Shown: positions 8,643 through 16,996, counted from the stretch's first letter. The stretch: 35,780 nt of DNA from Nostoc sp. S13 (GCF_029379315.1 NZ_JAQYWQ010000075.1:1-35780), one strand, 5' to 3'. Notes: generated by a model not told the origin, from the sequence alone. Program-made: numbers and translations.

Positions 8643-8778
8643 CTATAGCAATCTTAAATCATTTGTGAAATCTTCTCTTTTTACACTTCGCGCCCTTTGC
8701 GTCCTTCTCTGCGAGACGCTGCGCGAATGCGGTTCGTTAAACAAAATAATTTTCACAACTCAGATAGGATTGCTATAG
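8643..8778. mobile_element. 136-bp MITE-like element (CTATAGCAATC ends)
   Basis: The element begins CTATAGCAATC (8643-8653) and ends GATTGCTATAG (8768-8778), perfect 11-bp terminal inverted repeats. These extend imperfectly inward for about 29 bp, with TTGTGAAA on both sides. The interior is non-coding. A solo CTATAGCAATC end also occurs at about 31177. The remaining sequence of 8286-9232 shows no gene. Confidence 0.65.
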
Positions 8779-9232
8779 TGTAGACTAATCCTTATTTACC
8801 CTAGTTATAATTTCAGCTTTCAGCAAAAGTTGTTTAAATAGGGTAAATTTATATGGCTACTAATACACAATTTAATTAATTTTAGATTGCGTAACATCGT
8901 TTAATTTATTTTTGCCCAATTACTTGTAAAAATTTTTACCATATTGATATTGGGTAGACAGTTACTCCTGCAAAGAAGCAAGCTATGCGGAGCGTCTTCA
9001 ACATTTGTCGCTTATCGTCAGACATCGCACACCTAGTTTTCATTTAGAAAGTAGATTTGCTTATATACATCAAATTATTGATAAGATAAGCTAATTAATT
9101 ATCATGGATTTGCAATCCTTTTAAGTCCATGAACTCGTAGATGGCAGATCCTTGCTAAAGTAATGGTTATGAATATTCAGACCCACAACCCATCTTTTAT
9201 AGGAATATATGGATCATTATAAAATTATGTAG

Positions 9233-9306
9233 GGCGAACGATGGGAATTGAACCCACGAATGGTGGTACCACAAACCACTGCCTTAACCACTTGGCTACG
9301 CTCGCC
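9233..9306 (-). tRNA. trnH: tRNA-His (GTG anticodon)
   Basis: Read on the minus strand, the acceptor arm GCGAGCG pairs with CGTTCGC, preceded by an encoded G(-1) and followed by discriminator C73, the histidine identity pair. The D arm is GCC/GGC, the anticodon stem GTGGT/ACCAC with loop TTGTGGT (anticodon GTG), and the T arm GTGGG/CCCAT with loop TTCAATT. U8 and A9 are present. CCA is not encoded. Confidence 0.96.
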
Positions 9307-9429
9307 ATTCAACAATTTGAATTATAGCAATAATTTGGCAAGCGATCAAGAGTTTTTGTTTAAGGAACGGACTCAGTTGATTTAGAGTCTCTGGAATCTA
9401 ACGATTACAAGGAATTTTACTTGGTAAAC

Positions 9430-9813
9430 ATGAAACCCTTAACCATCATTGCATATACTGGAGCAGCAGCAGGACTCGCCGTTTTGGGTGTGGCAATGGC
9501 GAAGACCAATCCTAGTCAGGTTGAATATGAAGAATATGCAGTCCAACGGCTGACAAAATACTTAAAAACTGATGTATGTAAAAAAACTACGAATATTCTA
9601 GAAAATTTAATCCGTTTTAATTGTGATAAGTTGGTTGACTCGGCTAACCCGCAAATCCAAGAAATTGTTACCAGGACTACAGAAAGACAAAATTACGTTA
9701 TTTTTAGCATTTACCGTACAGATTTAAAAATAAATTCTTGGATACCTTCATACAAATTTGAAACAGTGGGAGCTTTTGATCAATTTTATACTTACACTGC
9801 CGAAGAACAATAA
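9430..9813 (+). CDS. DUF4359 domain-containing protein
   Basis: Small protein of 127 aa if ATG at 9430 is used; the frame extends three codons further to TTG 9421, which is less likely. Residues about 3-24 are a single hydrophobic segment, either a signal anchor or an uncleaved signal peptide. The rest is a soluble domain with two cysteines (in VCKKT and FNCDK, about 15 residues apart) that could form a disulfide if exported. The pattern matches DUF4359, found widely in cyanobacteria and without known function. It stands alone, 120 bp from tRNA-His on the opposite strand. Confidence 0.78.
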   Translation: MKPLTIIAYTGAAAGLAVLGVAMAKTNPSQVEYEEYAVQRLTKYLKTDVCKKTTNILENLIRFNCDKLVDSANPQIQEIVTRTTERQNYVIFSIYRTDLKINSWIPSYKFETVGAFDQFYTYTAEEQ

Positions 9814-10025
9814 GGCAAGCAGTAGGGGGAGAATATAAAGGTATTGTAACTTCTTTTAATTTTATTCTTGATGCTTTGTTGTCAGCTGCTTTTTAGAAGG
9901 AGTTGCATTTCTGCTAAACTTGTATTAATTTTAATAAAAATAAGGAAATATATTTTTTACTTGACTATTAGAGCATTCATAACGTATAAAGTATTTTTTA
10001 GATGAGATGATTTCAAGTAAAAAAT

Positions 10026-10703
10026 ATGTCTAGCAAGCATAGAGCTATTGATCCTCCTAATTTACCTTTATATGAAACAATGAATAAGGGTATACCAGAT
10101 AACCAATTATATGAATTAGAAAGCTATCAAAATGTACATTTATCAAATTGCCAGATTGAGGGAACGAAAGGAGTAGATTTTCAGTATGCATATTTTGATA
10201 ATGTTAAATCTATAAATACTTACTTTAAAAAACTTACTCTACAAGATGTTAGAATTGCTAAAAGTGATTTTGCCAATACTGAATGGGAAGAAGGTTCATT
10301 TAATAGAGTTGAATTTATTAACTGTAGATTGCTAGGATTTCAAGCAATAAAGTCCAGATTCAAAAATATTATTTTTAAAGGCTGTCAAGGACAATTATCA
10401 CAATTTAATTCAAGTAAATTTGATCATGCTATTTTTGACAATTGTATACTTGAAGATTCTACATTTATAGAATCTTCTCTGATAAATGTAAAATTTATAA
10501 ATTGCCAAATGAATAATGTTATCCTTGCTGATGCTAAATTTAAAAACACAGATTTTCGAGGTTCTAATATAGAGGGGTTACAAATTAATATAAATCAGCT
10601 TCAAGGTGCAGTTTTAGATGTATTCCAAGCGGCTTATATTCTTCAGAGGTATGCAAATGTAATAGTTAAAGCTGTTGATGAAGAAATAACGGATAACGCA
10701 TAA
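10026..10703 (+). CDS. pentapeptide-repeat protein
   Basis: A 225-aa protein whose middle (about 35-185) consists of degenerate pentapeptide repeats (A/S/C-x-L/F-x-x), for example YAYFDNV, SDFANTEW, FKNIIFKGCQ, SKFDHAIFDNC and ADAKFKNTDFRGSN. These build a right-handed quadrilateral beta-helix. There is no signal peptide or membrane span. The C-terminal 35 residues (QGAVLDVFQAAYILQRY onward) are helical and could mediate dimerisation as in Qnr/MfpA proteins, though that similarity is only structural. The gene is AT-rich, with many AAA/AAT codons compared with its neighbours. Role unknown; cyanobacteria carry dozens of such genes. Confidence 0.82.
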   Translation: MSSKHRAIDPPNLPLYETMNKGIPDNQLYELESYQNVHLSNCQIEGTKGVDFQYAYFDNVKSINTYFKKLTLQDVRIAKSDFANTEWEEGSFNRVEFINCRLLGFQAIKSRFKNIIFKGCQGQLSQFNSSKFDHAIFDNCILEDSTFIESSLINVKFINCQMNNVILADAKFKNTDFRGSNIEGLQININQLQGAVLDVFQAAYILQRYANVIVKAVDEEITDNA

Positions 10704-10893
10704 AAGTTGAAAGTAAGTTTTGATTTGTCGTTGTAAAATACAACAAGTTTACTAGATCAGCCTTCTCTTTATCCTCTTTTTTTAGTGAAGGTTTTGTTCG
10801 TAATTGATCATAATTTCAATAATTACCAGAGTACTTAATTATTCCCAGCTTTATCTTAAATAAAAATAGTAACTGAGAGTTCAAGCTTTACCA

Positions 10894-11664
10894 ATGTCAT
10901 CTGCCTATCTGCTAGTATCTCACGGAAGTCGCGATCGCCGCCCAGAAATTGCTATGCAGCAATTAGCAAAGCTGGTATGTAACAAATTGCCAAAAAACGA
11001 CAATTCATTAAATAGCGAATATCTGGTTGGCATAGCTGCTTTAGAAATGAGTCCTCAGCCTTTACATGAGCAGATTAAACAATTTGCCAACAGTGCTTTT
11101 GGCGATGTCGGTGGCGGGCGTAGATGCAGCGGATTGTCTCAAAAGGAAAATAGCCTCAAAATTGTACCGGTATTTCTGCTGCCAGGAGTGCATGTAATGA
11201 CAGATATTCCCGCCGAAGTAGCACTAGCACAACAGGATATTGGTCAGGATATCATGATTGAGTTGCAACCATACTTAGGCTCTCACCCCAATTTAGAGAA
11301 ACTGCTGGCAAAGCAAATAGCTGCAATAAAAGCAGAAGCATGGATTCTATTAGCTCATGGTAGCCGTCGCCCAGGTTCTCAAGAAATTGTGTCAGCAATG
11401 GCGGCGAGTTTAGGAGCTGTGGCTGCTTATTGGGCTGGGCCTCCTAGTTTAGAATCACGCGTGAAAGAGTTGGTAGCTGCTGGTTATCGGGAAATTGCAA
11501 TTTTGCCATACTTTTTATTCGCTGGTGGAATAACCGATGCGATCGCTGGCTCAATCGAGGAGCTAAAATTACAATTTTCTGCGGTGAATTTCCAATTGGC
11601 GCAGCCCTTGGGAGCAAGTGCAGAATTAGCCGAGCTAATTTCGGATTTAACAGATACAAGATAA
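10894..11664 (+). CDS. sirB: sirohydrochlorin chelatase (CbiX/SirB family)
   Basis: This enzyme inserts Fe2+ (or Co2+) into sirohydrochlorin, the last step to siroheme. The 256-aa protein carries the CbiX signature twice: VSHGSRDRR (about 8-16) supplies the catalytic His of the N-terminal half, and LLAHGSRRPGS (about 151-161) the second half. It is thus the long, internally duplicated form, not the half-size archaeal type. Metal-binding candidates PVFLLPGVHVMTDIP and ILPYFLFAGGITDAI are visible. Its TAA stop abuts the ATG of the SUMT gene with no gap, so the two form an operon acting on consecutive intermediates. Siroheme is needed by sulfite and nitrite reductases. The dehydrogenase step is not encoded in this window. 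Confidence 0.92.
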   Translation: MSSAYLLVSHGSRDRRPEIAMQQLAKLVCNKLPKNDNSLNSEYLVGIAALEMSPQPLHEQIKQFANSAFGDVGGGRRCSGLSQKENSLKIVPVFLLPGVHVMTDIPAEVALAQQDIGQDIMIELQPYLGSHPNLEKLLAKQIAAIKAEAWILLAHGSRRPGSQEIVSAMAASLGAVAAYWAGPPSLESRVKELVAAGYREIAILPYFLFAGGITDAIAGSIEELKLQFSAVNFQLAQPLGASAELAELISDLTDTR

Positions 11665-12444
11665 ATGAACCGCACAGAAAAACAGGAGAACAAGTATTTG
11701 GGAAAGGTTTATTTAGTAGGTGCGGGGCCAGGAGATCCAGGACTAATTACCCTGAAGGCCAAAGGTTTATTGGAATGTGCAGATGTAGTTATCTATGATG
11801 CCTTGGTGAGTACTGCAATTCTGGCAATGATTAATCCCCAAGCAGAGCAAATTAATGCTGGTAAGCGTGCGGGGAGACATTCGTTGTTGCAAGAAGAAAC
11901 AACTCAATTGCTGATTGATAAAGCGCAGGATAATGCAATTGTGGTGCGGCTCAAGGGTGGTGATCCGTTTATTTTTGGTCGCGGTGGCGAAGAGATGGCA
12001 GAATTAGTTAAAGCTGGAATATCAACGGAAGTTGTGCCAGGTATCACATCGGGAATTGCAGCCGCCGCCTATGCAGGTATCCCTTTGACTCATCGGCTGT
12101 ATAGTTCATCGGTAATATTTGTTACTGGTCACGAGGGGGTGGGTAAGTATAGACCGTTAGTGAATTGGAATGCGATCGCCCACGGTTCCGAAACCATTGT
12201 AATTTATATGGGAATTCACAATCTACCTTATATTGTGGAACAGTTAAGTGCAGCTGGGTTGAATTTAGAAACGCCCATTGCTTTGGTGCGCTGGGGTACG
12301 CGACCAGAACAAGAAGAATTGATTGGTACTTTAGAGACAATTGTCAAACAGGTAGAGCAAACTGGATTTGGTGCGCCGGCGATCGCAGTTATTGGACAAG
12401 TAGTGAATATGCACAGTATTTTGTTTAGTTGTCGTCCCGTTTGA
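11665..12444 (+). CDS. cobA: uroporphyrinogen-III C-methyltransferase (SUMT)
   Basis: SAM-dependent enzyme converting uroporphyrinogen III to precorrin-2, the branch point to siroheme and corrinoids. The 259-aa protein has the complete SUMT motif set: YLVGAGPGDPGLITLKA (about 11-27), GKRAGRH (about 66-72), VRLKGGDPFIFGRGGEE (about 92-108), VVPGITSGIAAAAYAGIPLTHR (SAM site) and GFGAPAIAVIGQVV near the end. The start directly follows the sirB stop. Its last 60 bp (12391-12450) are repeated with 88% identity at 12801-12860, after two small transposon-like elements. A second SUMT domain is encoded at 16997-18643, fused to HemD. Confidence 0.93.
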   Translation: MNRTEKQENKYLGKVYLVGAGPGDPGLITLKAKGLLECADVVIYDALVSTAILAMINPQAEQINAGKRAGRHSLLQEETTQLLIDKAQDNAIVVRLKGGDPFIFGRGGEEMAELVKAGISTEVVPGITSGIAAAAYAGIPLTHRLYSSSVIFVTGHEGVGKYRPLVNWNAIAHGSETIVIYMGIHNLPYIVEQLSAAGLNLETPIALVRWGTRPEQEELIGTLETIVKQVEQTGFGAPAIAVIGQVVNMHSILFSCRPV

Positions 12445-12568
12445 TGGTTGGTTTGAAGGTTGTTTAGAGAAGAACGTGATACAAAGGGCAACAACAACGA
12501 TTTTTCTGTAGACTGCAAATAGTCGTAAAATGGTCATTATTTAGCGTAAAATTACTGTCAATCTACAA

Positions 12569-12709
12569 TAGACTTATCCGGAAATGAGAACTTTATTTGG
12601 CTGAAACCTAGCTCTGGAGAGGGTTTTAGAGGTTCCTGTTTTATATAAGCTAAAAAGCCAGCTATGTAAGGGTTTCAGCTATTTTGAGGTTTATTTGTGG
12701 ATAAGTCTA
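12569..12709. mobile_element. MITE-like element A, 141 bp
   Basis: The ends TAGACTTATCC (12569-12579) and GGATAAGTCTA (12699-12709) are perfect 11-bp inverted repeats bounded by TA. Inward similarity continues with mismatches for about 10 more bases. TA-ended TAGAC termini suggest mobilisation by an IS630/Tc1-mariner-type transposase, which duplicates TA. This is an inference, since no transposase is present. It lies one base from element B. Confidence 0.6.
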
Positions 12710-12710
12710 A

Positions 12711-12801
12711 TAGACATCTCCGAAAAAGAATGTAGAGACGCGAAATTTCGCGTCTTTACAAGGGTTCTAGATAACGCATATTTAATTTCTGGAGATGTCT
12801 A
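12711..12801. mobile_element. MITE-like element B, copy 1 (91 bp)
   Basis: The ends TAGACATCTCC (12711-12721) and GGAGATGTCTA (12791-12801) are perfect inverted repeats, with an internal GACGCGAAATTTCGCGTC palindrome. A second copy in opposite orientation is at 29183-29269, about 4 bp shorter but otherwise almost the same. Element A has related TAGAC termini, so A and B may use the same transposase. Confidence 0.7.
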
Positions 12802-12860
12802 TTGGACAAGTAGTAAATATACACAGTATTTTGTCTGCTTGTCGTCCAGTTTGATCGTTG
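12801..12860 (+). pseudogene. duplicated 3' end of cobA
   Basis: Fifty-three of 60 bases match the last 54 bp of cobA and the 6 bp after it (12391-12450). In the cobA frame it reads IGQVVNIHSILSACRPV and a stop, against IGQVVNMHSILFSCRPV in the gene. Changes are mainly conservative, as if this were the tail of a once-functional homologous cobA. It begins exactly where element B ends. No other part of a second cobA is found next to it. Confidence 0.65.
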
Positions 12861-12930
12861 ATACAAAAAAAGAAAAATCAGAAGTGTAGAGAAAGCCGTT
12901 TAAATGGCGGAGTTTTGCTTTCCAGTCTCT

Positions 12931-13551
12931 TTAAGTTTCTCGAATCCAAAATGCCAATCCTCCACCACGACCGCGAGCTGCAATGAAATCTTCGGTGACT
13001 GAAAAGAAGCCAAAGAAGGCTAGTTTAGCTATGGGCTGGTTGTAGAAATCTTCTGTTTTAACTTTACCAAAATGGATTGGTCTATTGTAAACAACACGAC
13101 CAAACAGACTGATAAGCATGTGGTTAAAGTCAAACGCCAATAAATTTTTCTGACTTGAATATTGCACTGGCCCCGTGAGCTTTAACAAAACTGGGCCATA
13201 TTCAACCTGATTAACAATTTCGCCTCTGCCTAAATCCTGTTCCAAAGTGGCATTAAAGGAAACATAGACTCTTATAAAATTCGGTACATAGAAACCCTTG
13301 CCTAATACAATTCCCCCGCGCTCTCTGACTTTCTTAGTGCCAGTAACAAAGGAAAGTTGCCATTTACCTAAAAGAGACTCAAAAGGATAGCTTAACCGTT
13401 GCTGCTTGGCAGATTTTTCTGCTTGTAGCAACGCATTTACTAATATTTCAGCACTAGGGCGTGTGCCTTTCTGTCCTCGATACGCAACCGTAGCATCGCA
13501 TAGCACGGTAACAAAGTCAAATGTCGCTGTAGATGTCAAATCAGCTGTCAT
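12931..13551 (-). CDS. hypothetical protein, fibrillin/lipocalin-like
   Basis: A 206-aa soluble protein without signal peptide. The middle part is rich in alternating beta-strand residues, starting at PFESLLGKWQLSFVTGTKKV (about 56-75), which recalls the opening LLGxWxLxYTT strand of PAP/fibrillin (plastid lipid-associated) domains, a lipocalin-like barrel that binds lipophilic molecules in thylakoids and plastoglobules. The C-terminus (FFSVTEDFIAARGRGGGLAFW) is Gly/Arg rich. The family assignment is weak; the coding call is strong because the frame is long, free of repeats and has a normal composition. It converges on the repeat-rich region after cobA and is not in an operon. A neighbouring tocopherol gene (hpt) fits a membrane-lipid theme but proves nothing. 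Confidence 0.75.
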   Translation of the reverse strand: MTADLTSTATFDFVTVLCDATVAYRGQKGTRPSAEILVNALLQAEKSAKQQRLSYPFESLLGKWQLSFVTGTKKVRERGGIVLGKGFYVPNFIRVYVSFNATLEQDLGRGEIVNQVEYGPVLLKLTGPVQYSSQKNLLAFDFNHMLISLFGRVVYNRPIHFGKVKTEDFYNQPIAKLAFFGFFSVTEDFIAARGRGGGLAFWIRET

Positions 13552-13990
13552 GAAGGCACTCTAGATTTAACTATTTCTTGGCTTTTCTGATAGATTGTAC
13601 CGTTATCGGGAGTCGGGAAGAAGTATTTTCATCGTTAATTGTAAGATTTTATCGGGATTGAAACCCAAAAACTATCACCCTCTCGTTCGTGGGCTGCTGC
13701 CGAATTGGACTAAGCTGTTCCACATTTAACTTGCATCATTGGAGCGGGCTGTCCGGCGCACCAGACAAGAGTTAGGTTTAATTCGGTTATGCTTTCTTAG
13801 ATGTTTTTCAGCTTATAAGCAGCAGCCCCTAGATGGATATTTTGATGCAGAACATGGGAACAAGATCATGTCATGTCACCTTGACAGGGCTAATACTGCC
13901 TTCCCTACGAAAATACAGTGCGTCTAGACTAATGACCAAATTCTGTGACAATGGTTAACAATAAACCGGAATACTGAATCTAAATTACTC
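13552..13990. other. non-coding divergent interval, no gene seen
   Basis: These 439 bp separate the fibrillin-like gene and hpt, which are divergent. A 62-codon frame starting with TTG (13739) has no ribosome binding site and no family resemblance, and was not accepted. The segment around 13690-13830 is GC-richer than its surroundings and could hold a repeat or RNA I do not recognise. The promoters of both flanking genes must lie here. Confidence 0.4.
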
Positions 13991-14959
13991 ATGAGCCAGA
14001 GTTATCAAAACAGCCCTTTGCCACGCCAACCCGTTCAATCATCTTTCCATTGGTTATACGCTTTCTGGAAATTCTCTCGCCCTCACACGATTATTGGTAC
14101 AAGTCTGAGTGTTTTAGGTTTATATTTAATTGCCATTGCCATTAGTAATCGTACTGATTCACCACTCGCCACTTCCCACTCCCTACTCTCTCTCTTAGGC
14201 GCATGGATTGCTTGTTTGTGTGGGAATGTCTACATTGTGGGGCTAAATCAATTAGAAGATGTTGATATTGACAAGATTAATAAGCCTCATTTACCGTTGG
14301 CATCAGGTGAGTTTTCCCGACAGACGGGGCAATTAATTGTTGCTTTGACTGGGATTTTAGCGCTAGTTGTGGCGTGGCTAACTGGGCCATTCTTATTGGG
14401 CATGGTAGCAATTAGTTTGGTCATTGGTACTGCTTATTCTTTACCGCCAATTCGCCTGAAACAGTTTCCATTTTGGGCAGCGCTATGTATTTTTTCGGTG
14501 CGCGGTACGATTGTTAATTTAGGATTGTATTTGCATTATAGTTGGGTGCTGAAACAAAGCCAAGGAATTCCGCCCGTGGTGTGGGCGTTGACATTATTTA
14601 TCTTGGTGTTTACCTTTGCGATCGCTATCTTTAAAGATATACCAGATATGGAAGGCGATCGCCTCTATAATATCTCTACTTTCACTATCAAACTCGGTTC
14701 CCAAGCTGTGTTTAATCTGGCTCTTTGGGTGATAACTGTCTGCTATTTGGGAATAATTCTAGTTGGTGTGCTACGTGTTGCCTCAGTTAACCCGATATTT
14801 CTGGTAATTGCTCATTTAGGGCTGCTAGTTTGGATGTGGTTGCGGAGTTTGGCAGTAGACTTACAAGATAAAAGTGCGATCGCTCAATTCTACCAATTTA
14901 TCTGGAAACTCTTTTTTATGGAATATCTGATTTTTCCTATCGCCTGCTTTTTGGCTTAG
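13991..14959 (+). CDS. hpt: homogentisate phytyltransferase (tocopherol biosynthesis)
   Basis: UbiA-superfamily membrane enzyme joining homogentisate and phytyl diphosphate to give 2-methyl-6-phytylbenzoquinol, the committed step to vitamin E. The 322-aa protein has about eight or nine hydrophobic segments. The first Asp-rich motif is NQLEDVDIDKINKP (N86 to about P99) and the second KDIPDMEGDR (about 214-223), which together bind the Mg-diphosphate. FWKFSRPHTIIGTSLS (about 26-41) is the usual HPT opening. The next gene (TPR protein) starts 3 nt after the stop, so they are probably co-transcribed, ending at the terminator at 15491-15528. A second UbiA-family enzyme at 32300 has a different N-terminus and motif set and belongs to quinone synthesis. 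Confidence 0.94.
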   Translation: MSQSYQNSPLPRQPVQSSFHWLYAFWKFSRPHTIIGTSLSVLGLYLIAIAISNRTDSPLATSHSLLSLLGAWIACLCGNVYIVGLNQLEDVDIDKINKPHLPLASGEFSRQTGQLIVALTGILALVVAWLTGPFLLGMVAISLVIGTAYSLPPIRLKQFPFWAALCIFSVRGTIVNLGLYLHYSWVLKQSQGIPPVVWALTLFILVFTFAIAIFKDIPDMEGDRLYNISTFTIKLGSQAVFNLALWVITVCYLGIILVGVLRVASVNPIFLVIAHLGLLVWMWLRSLAVDLQDKSAIAQFYQFIWKLFFMEYLIFPIACFLA

Positions 14960-14962
14960 ACA

Positions 14963-15436
14963 ATGCTAGAAACCTTTCCCACTAGTTCTATTATCCCTGC
15001 TTTTGTAGTTGTTCTGAGTCTGTCAATCCTGGGCTATTTCGCTTGGAAAACTTTAATTACCTCAGACTTGTTTCAAAAAGGAATCAATCTCGCTCAAGCA
15101 AAAGATTACCAAGGCGCAGAAACAGCGTTTCGGAAGGTGATTTCCCTCAACTCTACTAATGATGTGGTGCGCTTGTTTTTGGGAGATGTTTTAAACCAGC
15201 AAGGCCAAGTAGAGGAAGCAACAGAATTATTCCGGGAAGTGATTCGCCGCAGTCCGAAAAATCCTGATGCTTACTTGCGTCTGGCAAATATTCTCATGCA
15301 GCAAAAGCGAGAAGAGGAAGCTAAAACTAACCTGCTACAAGCTAAAGATTTATTACAAAAACAGCGCCAACCTGAAAAAGCTAAAAAAATCACTCAACTT
15401 TTAGATAAAATGAGTGCTAAGTCAAGTGAATCTTAA
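14963..15436 (+). CDS. membrane-anchored TPR protein
   Basis: A 157-aa protein with one N-terminal transmembrane segment (about 10-28, IPAFVVVLSLSILGYFAW) followed by about three tetratricopeptide repeats (about 35-135), for example GINLAQAKDYQGAETAFRKVISLNS and VRLFLGDVLNQQGQVEEATELFREVIRRSP. The C-terminus is basic and helical. TPR domains serve as protein-protein docking surfaces. Placement 3 nt after hpt suggests a partner or assembly role for membrane enzymes, but that is a guess from position. It is the last gene before a good intrinsic terminator. Confidence 0.88.
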   Translation: MLETFPTSSIIPAFVVVLSLSILGYFAWKTLITSDLFQKGINLAQAKDYQGAETAFRKVISLNSTNDVVRLFLGDVLNQQGQVEEATELFREVIRRSPKNPDAYLRLANILMQQKREEEAKTNLLQAKDLLQKQRQPEKAKKITQLLDKMSAKSSES

Positions 15437-15490
15437 GTTAAGTGAGAATTGCGGAGATTAAATTTTCTTGTTCCGTCTCCTAATTTTTTT

Positions 15491-15528
15491 ACCATTCCCA
15501 TCATGGTGGTGAGAATGGTTTTTATTTT
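15491..15528 (+). terminator. intrinsic terminator after hpt-TPR operon
   Basis: ACCATTCCCATCA (15491-15503) pairs with TGGTGAGAATGGT (15507-15519) with two wobble or mismatch positions and a 3-nt loop, and is followed by TTTTTATTTT. It lies 55 bp after the TPR gene stop and before the next promoter. Confidence 0.75.
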
Positions 15529-15627
15529 GGAATTTATCAATGTCTGCCGGAATTATGTCCGTGTTTTTATGATGGCAATTAGCCCAACTCGATATTACAT
15601 ATAAACCAAGCAGATAAGGTAATAAAA

Positions 15628-16857
15628 ATGCGGAAAAACAAGAATGTACTGGTAGCAGCTATTATCTGGTTGTGTTTGAGTAATGCTAGTAGTGCTTTTG
15701 GTAAAGATGTTGGCATTGTTTTATCAAAAATTGGTGACTTTGCACAGCCGGTAATTCCTCAGAAGAAAAACGCAGTTGCTCACTTCGAGCAAGGAACCAA
15801 TCTTTACAAACAAGGAGATTTAAAAGGAGCCGAGGCGGCTTTTAGAAAAGCAATTGAACTGCAACCGAACTTTACACAAGCTTATATTGCTTTGGCAAAT
15901 ACTCTTGACGATCAAGACAAACCACAAGAAGCGATCGCTCTTTACAAAAAAGCCATTAGCCTCGATCCTAAAGACCCTGGAGCATACTTTAATTTGGGTT
16001 TGACTTTAGCAAGACTGAATCAGTTAGAAGCGGCGATCGCCCAATATAAGCAAGCCCTCAGCCTTGAACCTAACTATGCAGACGCTCACTATAACTTCGG
16101 AAATGCTCTGTACGCTCAAGGCAAGCTAACAGAAGCAGTCACCGAATATACAGCAGCTATTCGCCTCAAACCCAGTTATGCCCCAACTTACGCCCGTTTG
16201 GGAAATGCTCTGTACGATCAAGGTAAGTTAGCAGAAGCAGTTACACAGTACAAAAAATCCATTAGCTTTGACCCCAACTATGCAGACGCTCACTATTACT
16301 TAGGGAACGCCTTGTACGCTCAACGAAAGCCAGCAGAAGCAGTCGCTGAATATACAGTAGCCATTCGCCTCGAGCCGAAAAATCCAGCAAGTTATAATGC
16401 TTTGGGAAATGCTTTTTACGCTCAAGGCAAACTAGAAGAAGCGATCGCACATTACAAAAAAGCCATTAGCTTCGCTCCCAATTATGCAGACGCTCATTAT
16501 AATTTAGCAAGCGCTTTTTACGCTCAAGGAAAGCTAGCACAAGCAATCGCTGACTATACCGAAGCGATTCGCCTTGATCCCAAACATGCACAAGCTTACG
16601 CAGGTTTGGGAAATGCGATGGACGATCAAGGTAAACCTCAAGAAGCGATCGCACATTACAAAAAAGCCATTAGCCTCGTACCAAATGATGCATTGACTTA
16701 CTATAATTTGGGAATCACTTTGGGAAGGCAACAACAGCCACAAGAAGCGATCGTTAATCTCAAAAAAGCCAGAGAGTTATTCCAATCTGCCGAAAACAAG
16801 GAGATGGTTGAGCAAGTTGATCAGCTAATCCAAAAAATTAATCCGCAAACGAATTAA
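15628..16857 (+). CDS. exported TPR-repeat protein
   Basis: A 409-aa protein with a signal peptide (MRKNKNVLVAAIIWLCLSNA..., cleavage likely around residues 25-27) and ten consecutive 34-residue TPR units from about residue 48 to 390. Units 4 to 9 alternate between two types, one ending YKKAISxxPN and one ending YTxAIRLxP, so the true period is 68 residues (204 bp). Units 2-3 also closely resemble units 9-10. The super-helix would act as a periplasmic or thylakoid-lumen scaffold; no partner can be named. It has its own promoter region after the upstream terminator and is followed by a heptamer repeat array. Confidence 0.88.
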   Translation: MRKNKNVLVAAIIWLCLSNASSAFGKDVGIVLSKIGDFAQPVIPQKKNAVAHFEQGTNLYKQGDLKGAEAAFRKAIELQPNFTQAYIALANTLDDQDKPQEAIALYKKAISLDPKDPGAYFNLGLTLARLNQLEAAIAQYKQALSLEPNYADAHYNFGNALYAQGKLTEAVTEYTAAIRLKPSYAPTYARLGNALYDQGKLAEAVTQYKKSISFDPNYADAHYYLGNALYAQRKPAEAVAEYTVAIRLEPKNPASYNALGNAFYAQGKLEEAIAHYKKAISFAPNYADAHYNLASAFYAQGKLAQAIADYTEAIRLDPKHAQAYAGLGNAMDDQGKPQEAIAHYKKAISLVPNDALTYYNLGITLGRQQQPQEAIVNLKKARELFQSAENKEMVEQVDQLIQKINPQTN

Positions 16858-16862
16858 ATAAA

Positions 16863-16900
16863 GGGCATGGGGCATGGGGCATGGGGCATGGGGTATTGGG
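16863..16900. repeat. heptamer tandem repeat (GGGCATG)n
   Basis: Four perfect GGGCATG units (16863-16890) plus a degenerate tail GGGTATTGGG. This is a short tandem repeated repetitive sequence typical of heterocystous cyanobacteria. A GAATTTT repeat follows at about 16965-16980. Confidence 0.85.
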
Positions 16901-16996
16901 AAAGAAGCAGGGGGAGAATGAGATACAGAGTAAGTGAATTTATTTATGGGAATTGTAATGAGTGAATTTTGAATTTTGAATTCGGAGCGAAGTGAC

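Noticed and set aside
12695..12889. 64-codon plus-strand frame
   Set aside because: It runs through MITE B and the duplicated cobA tail in the wrong frame for cobA, so it is a by-product of the repeats.
13739..13927. 62-codon frame upstream of hpt
   Set aside because: It starts with TTG, has no ribosome binding site, and has arginine-rich composition unlike a conserved protein.
16262..16654. Antisense frames opposite the TPR array
   Set aside because: Periodic open frames arise from the TPR repeat codons; no independent evidence of expression.
16863..16900. Repeat arrays that might suggest CRISPR
   Set aside because: Units are 7 bp and contiguous, without the 25-40 bp repeats and unique spacers of a CRISPR array; none was found anywhere in the window.
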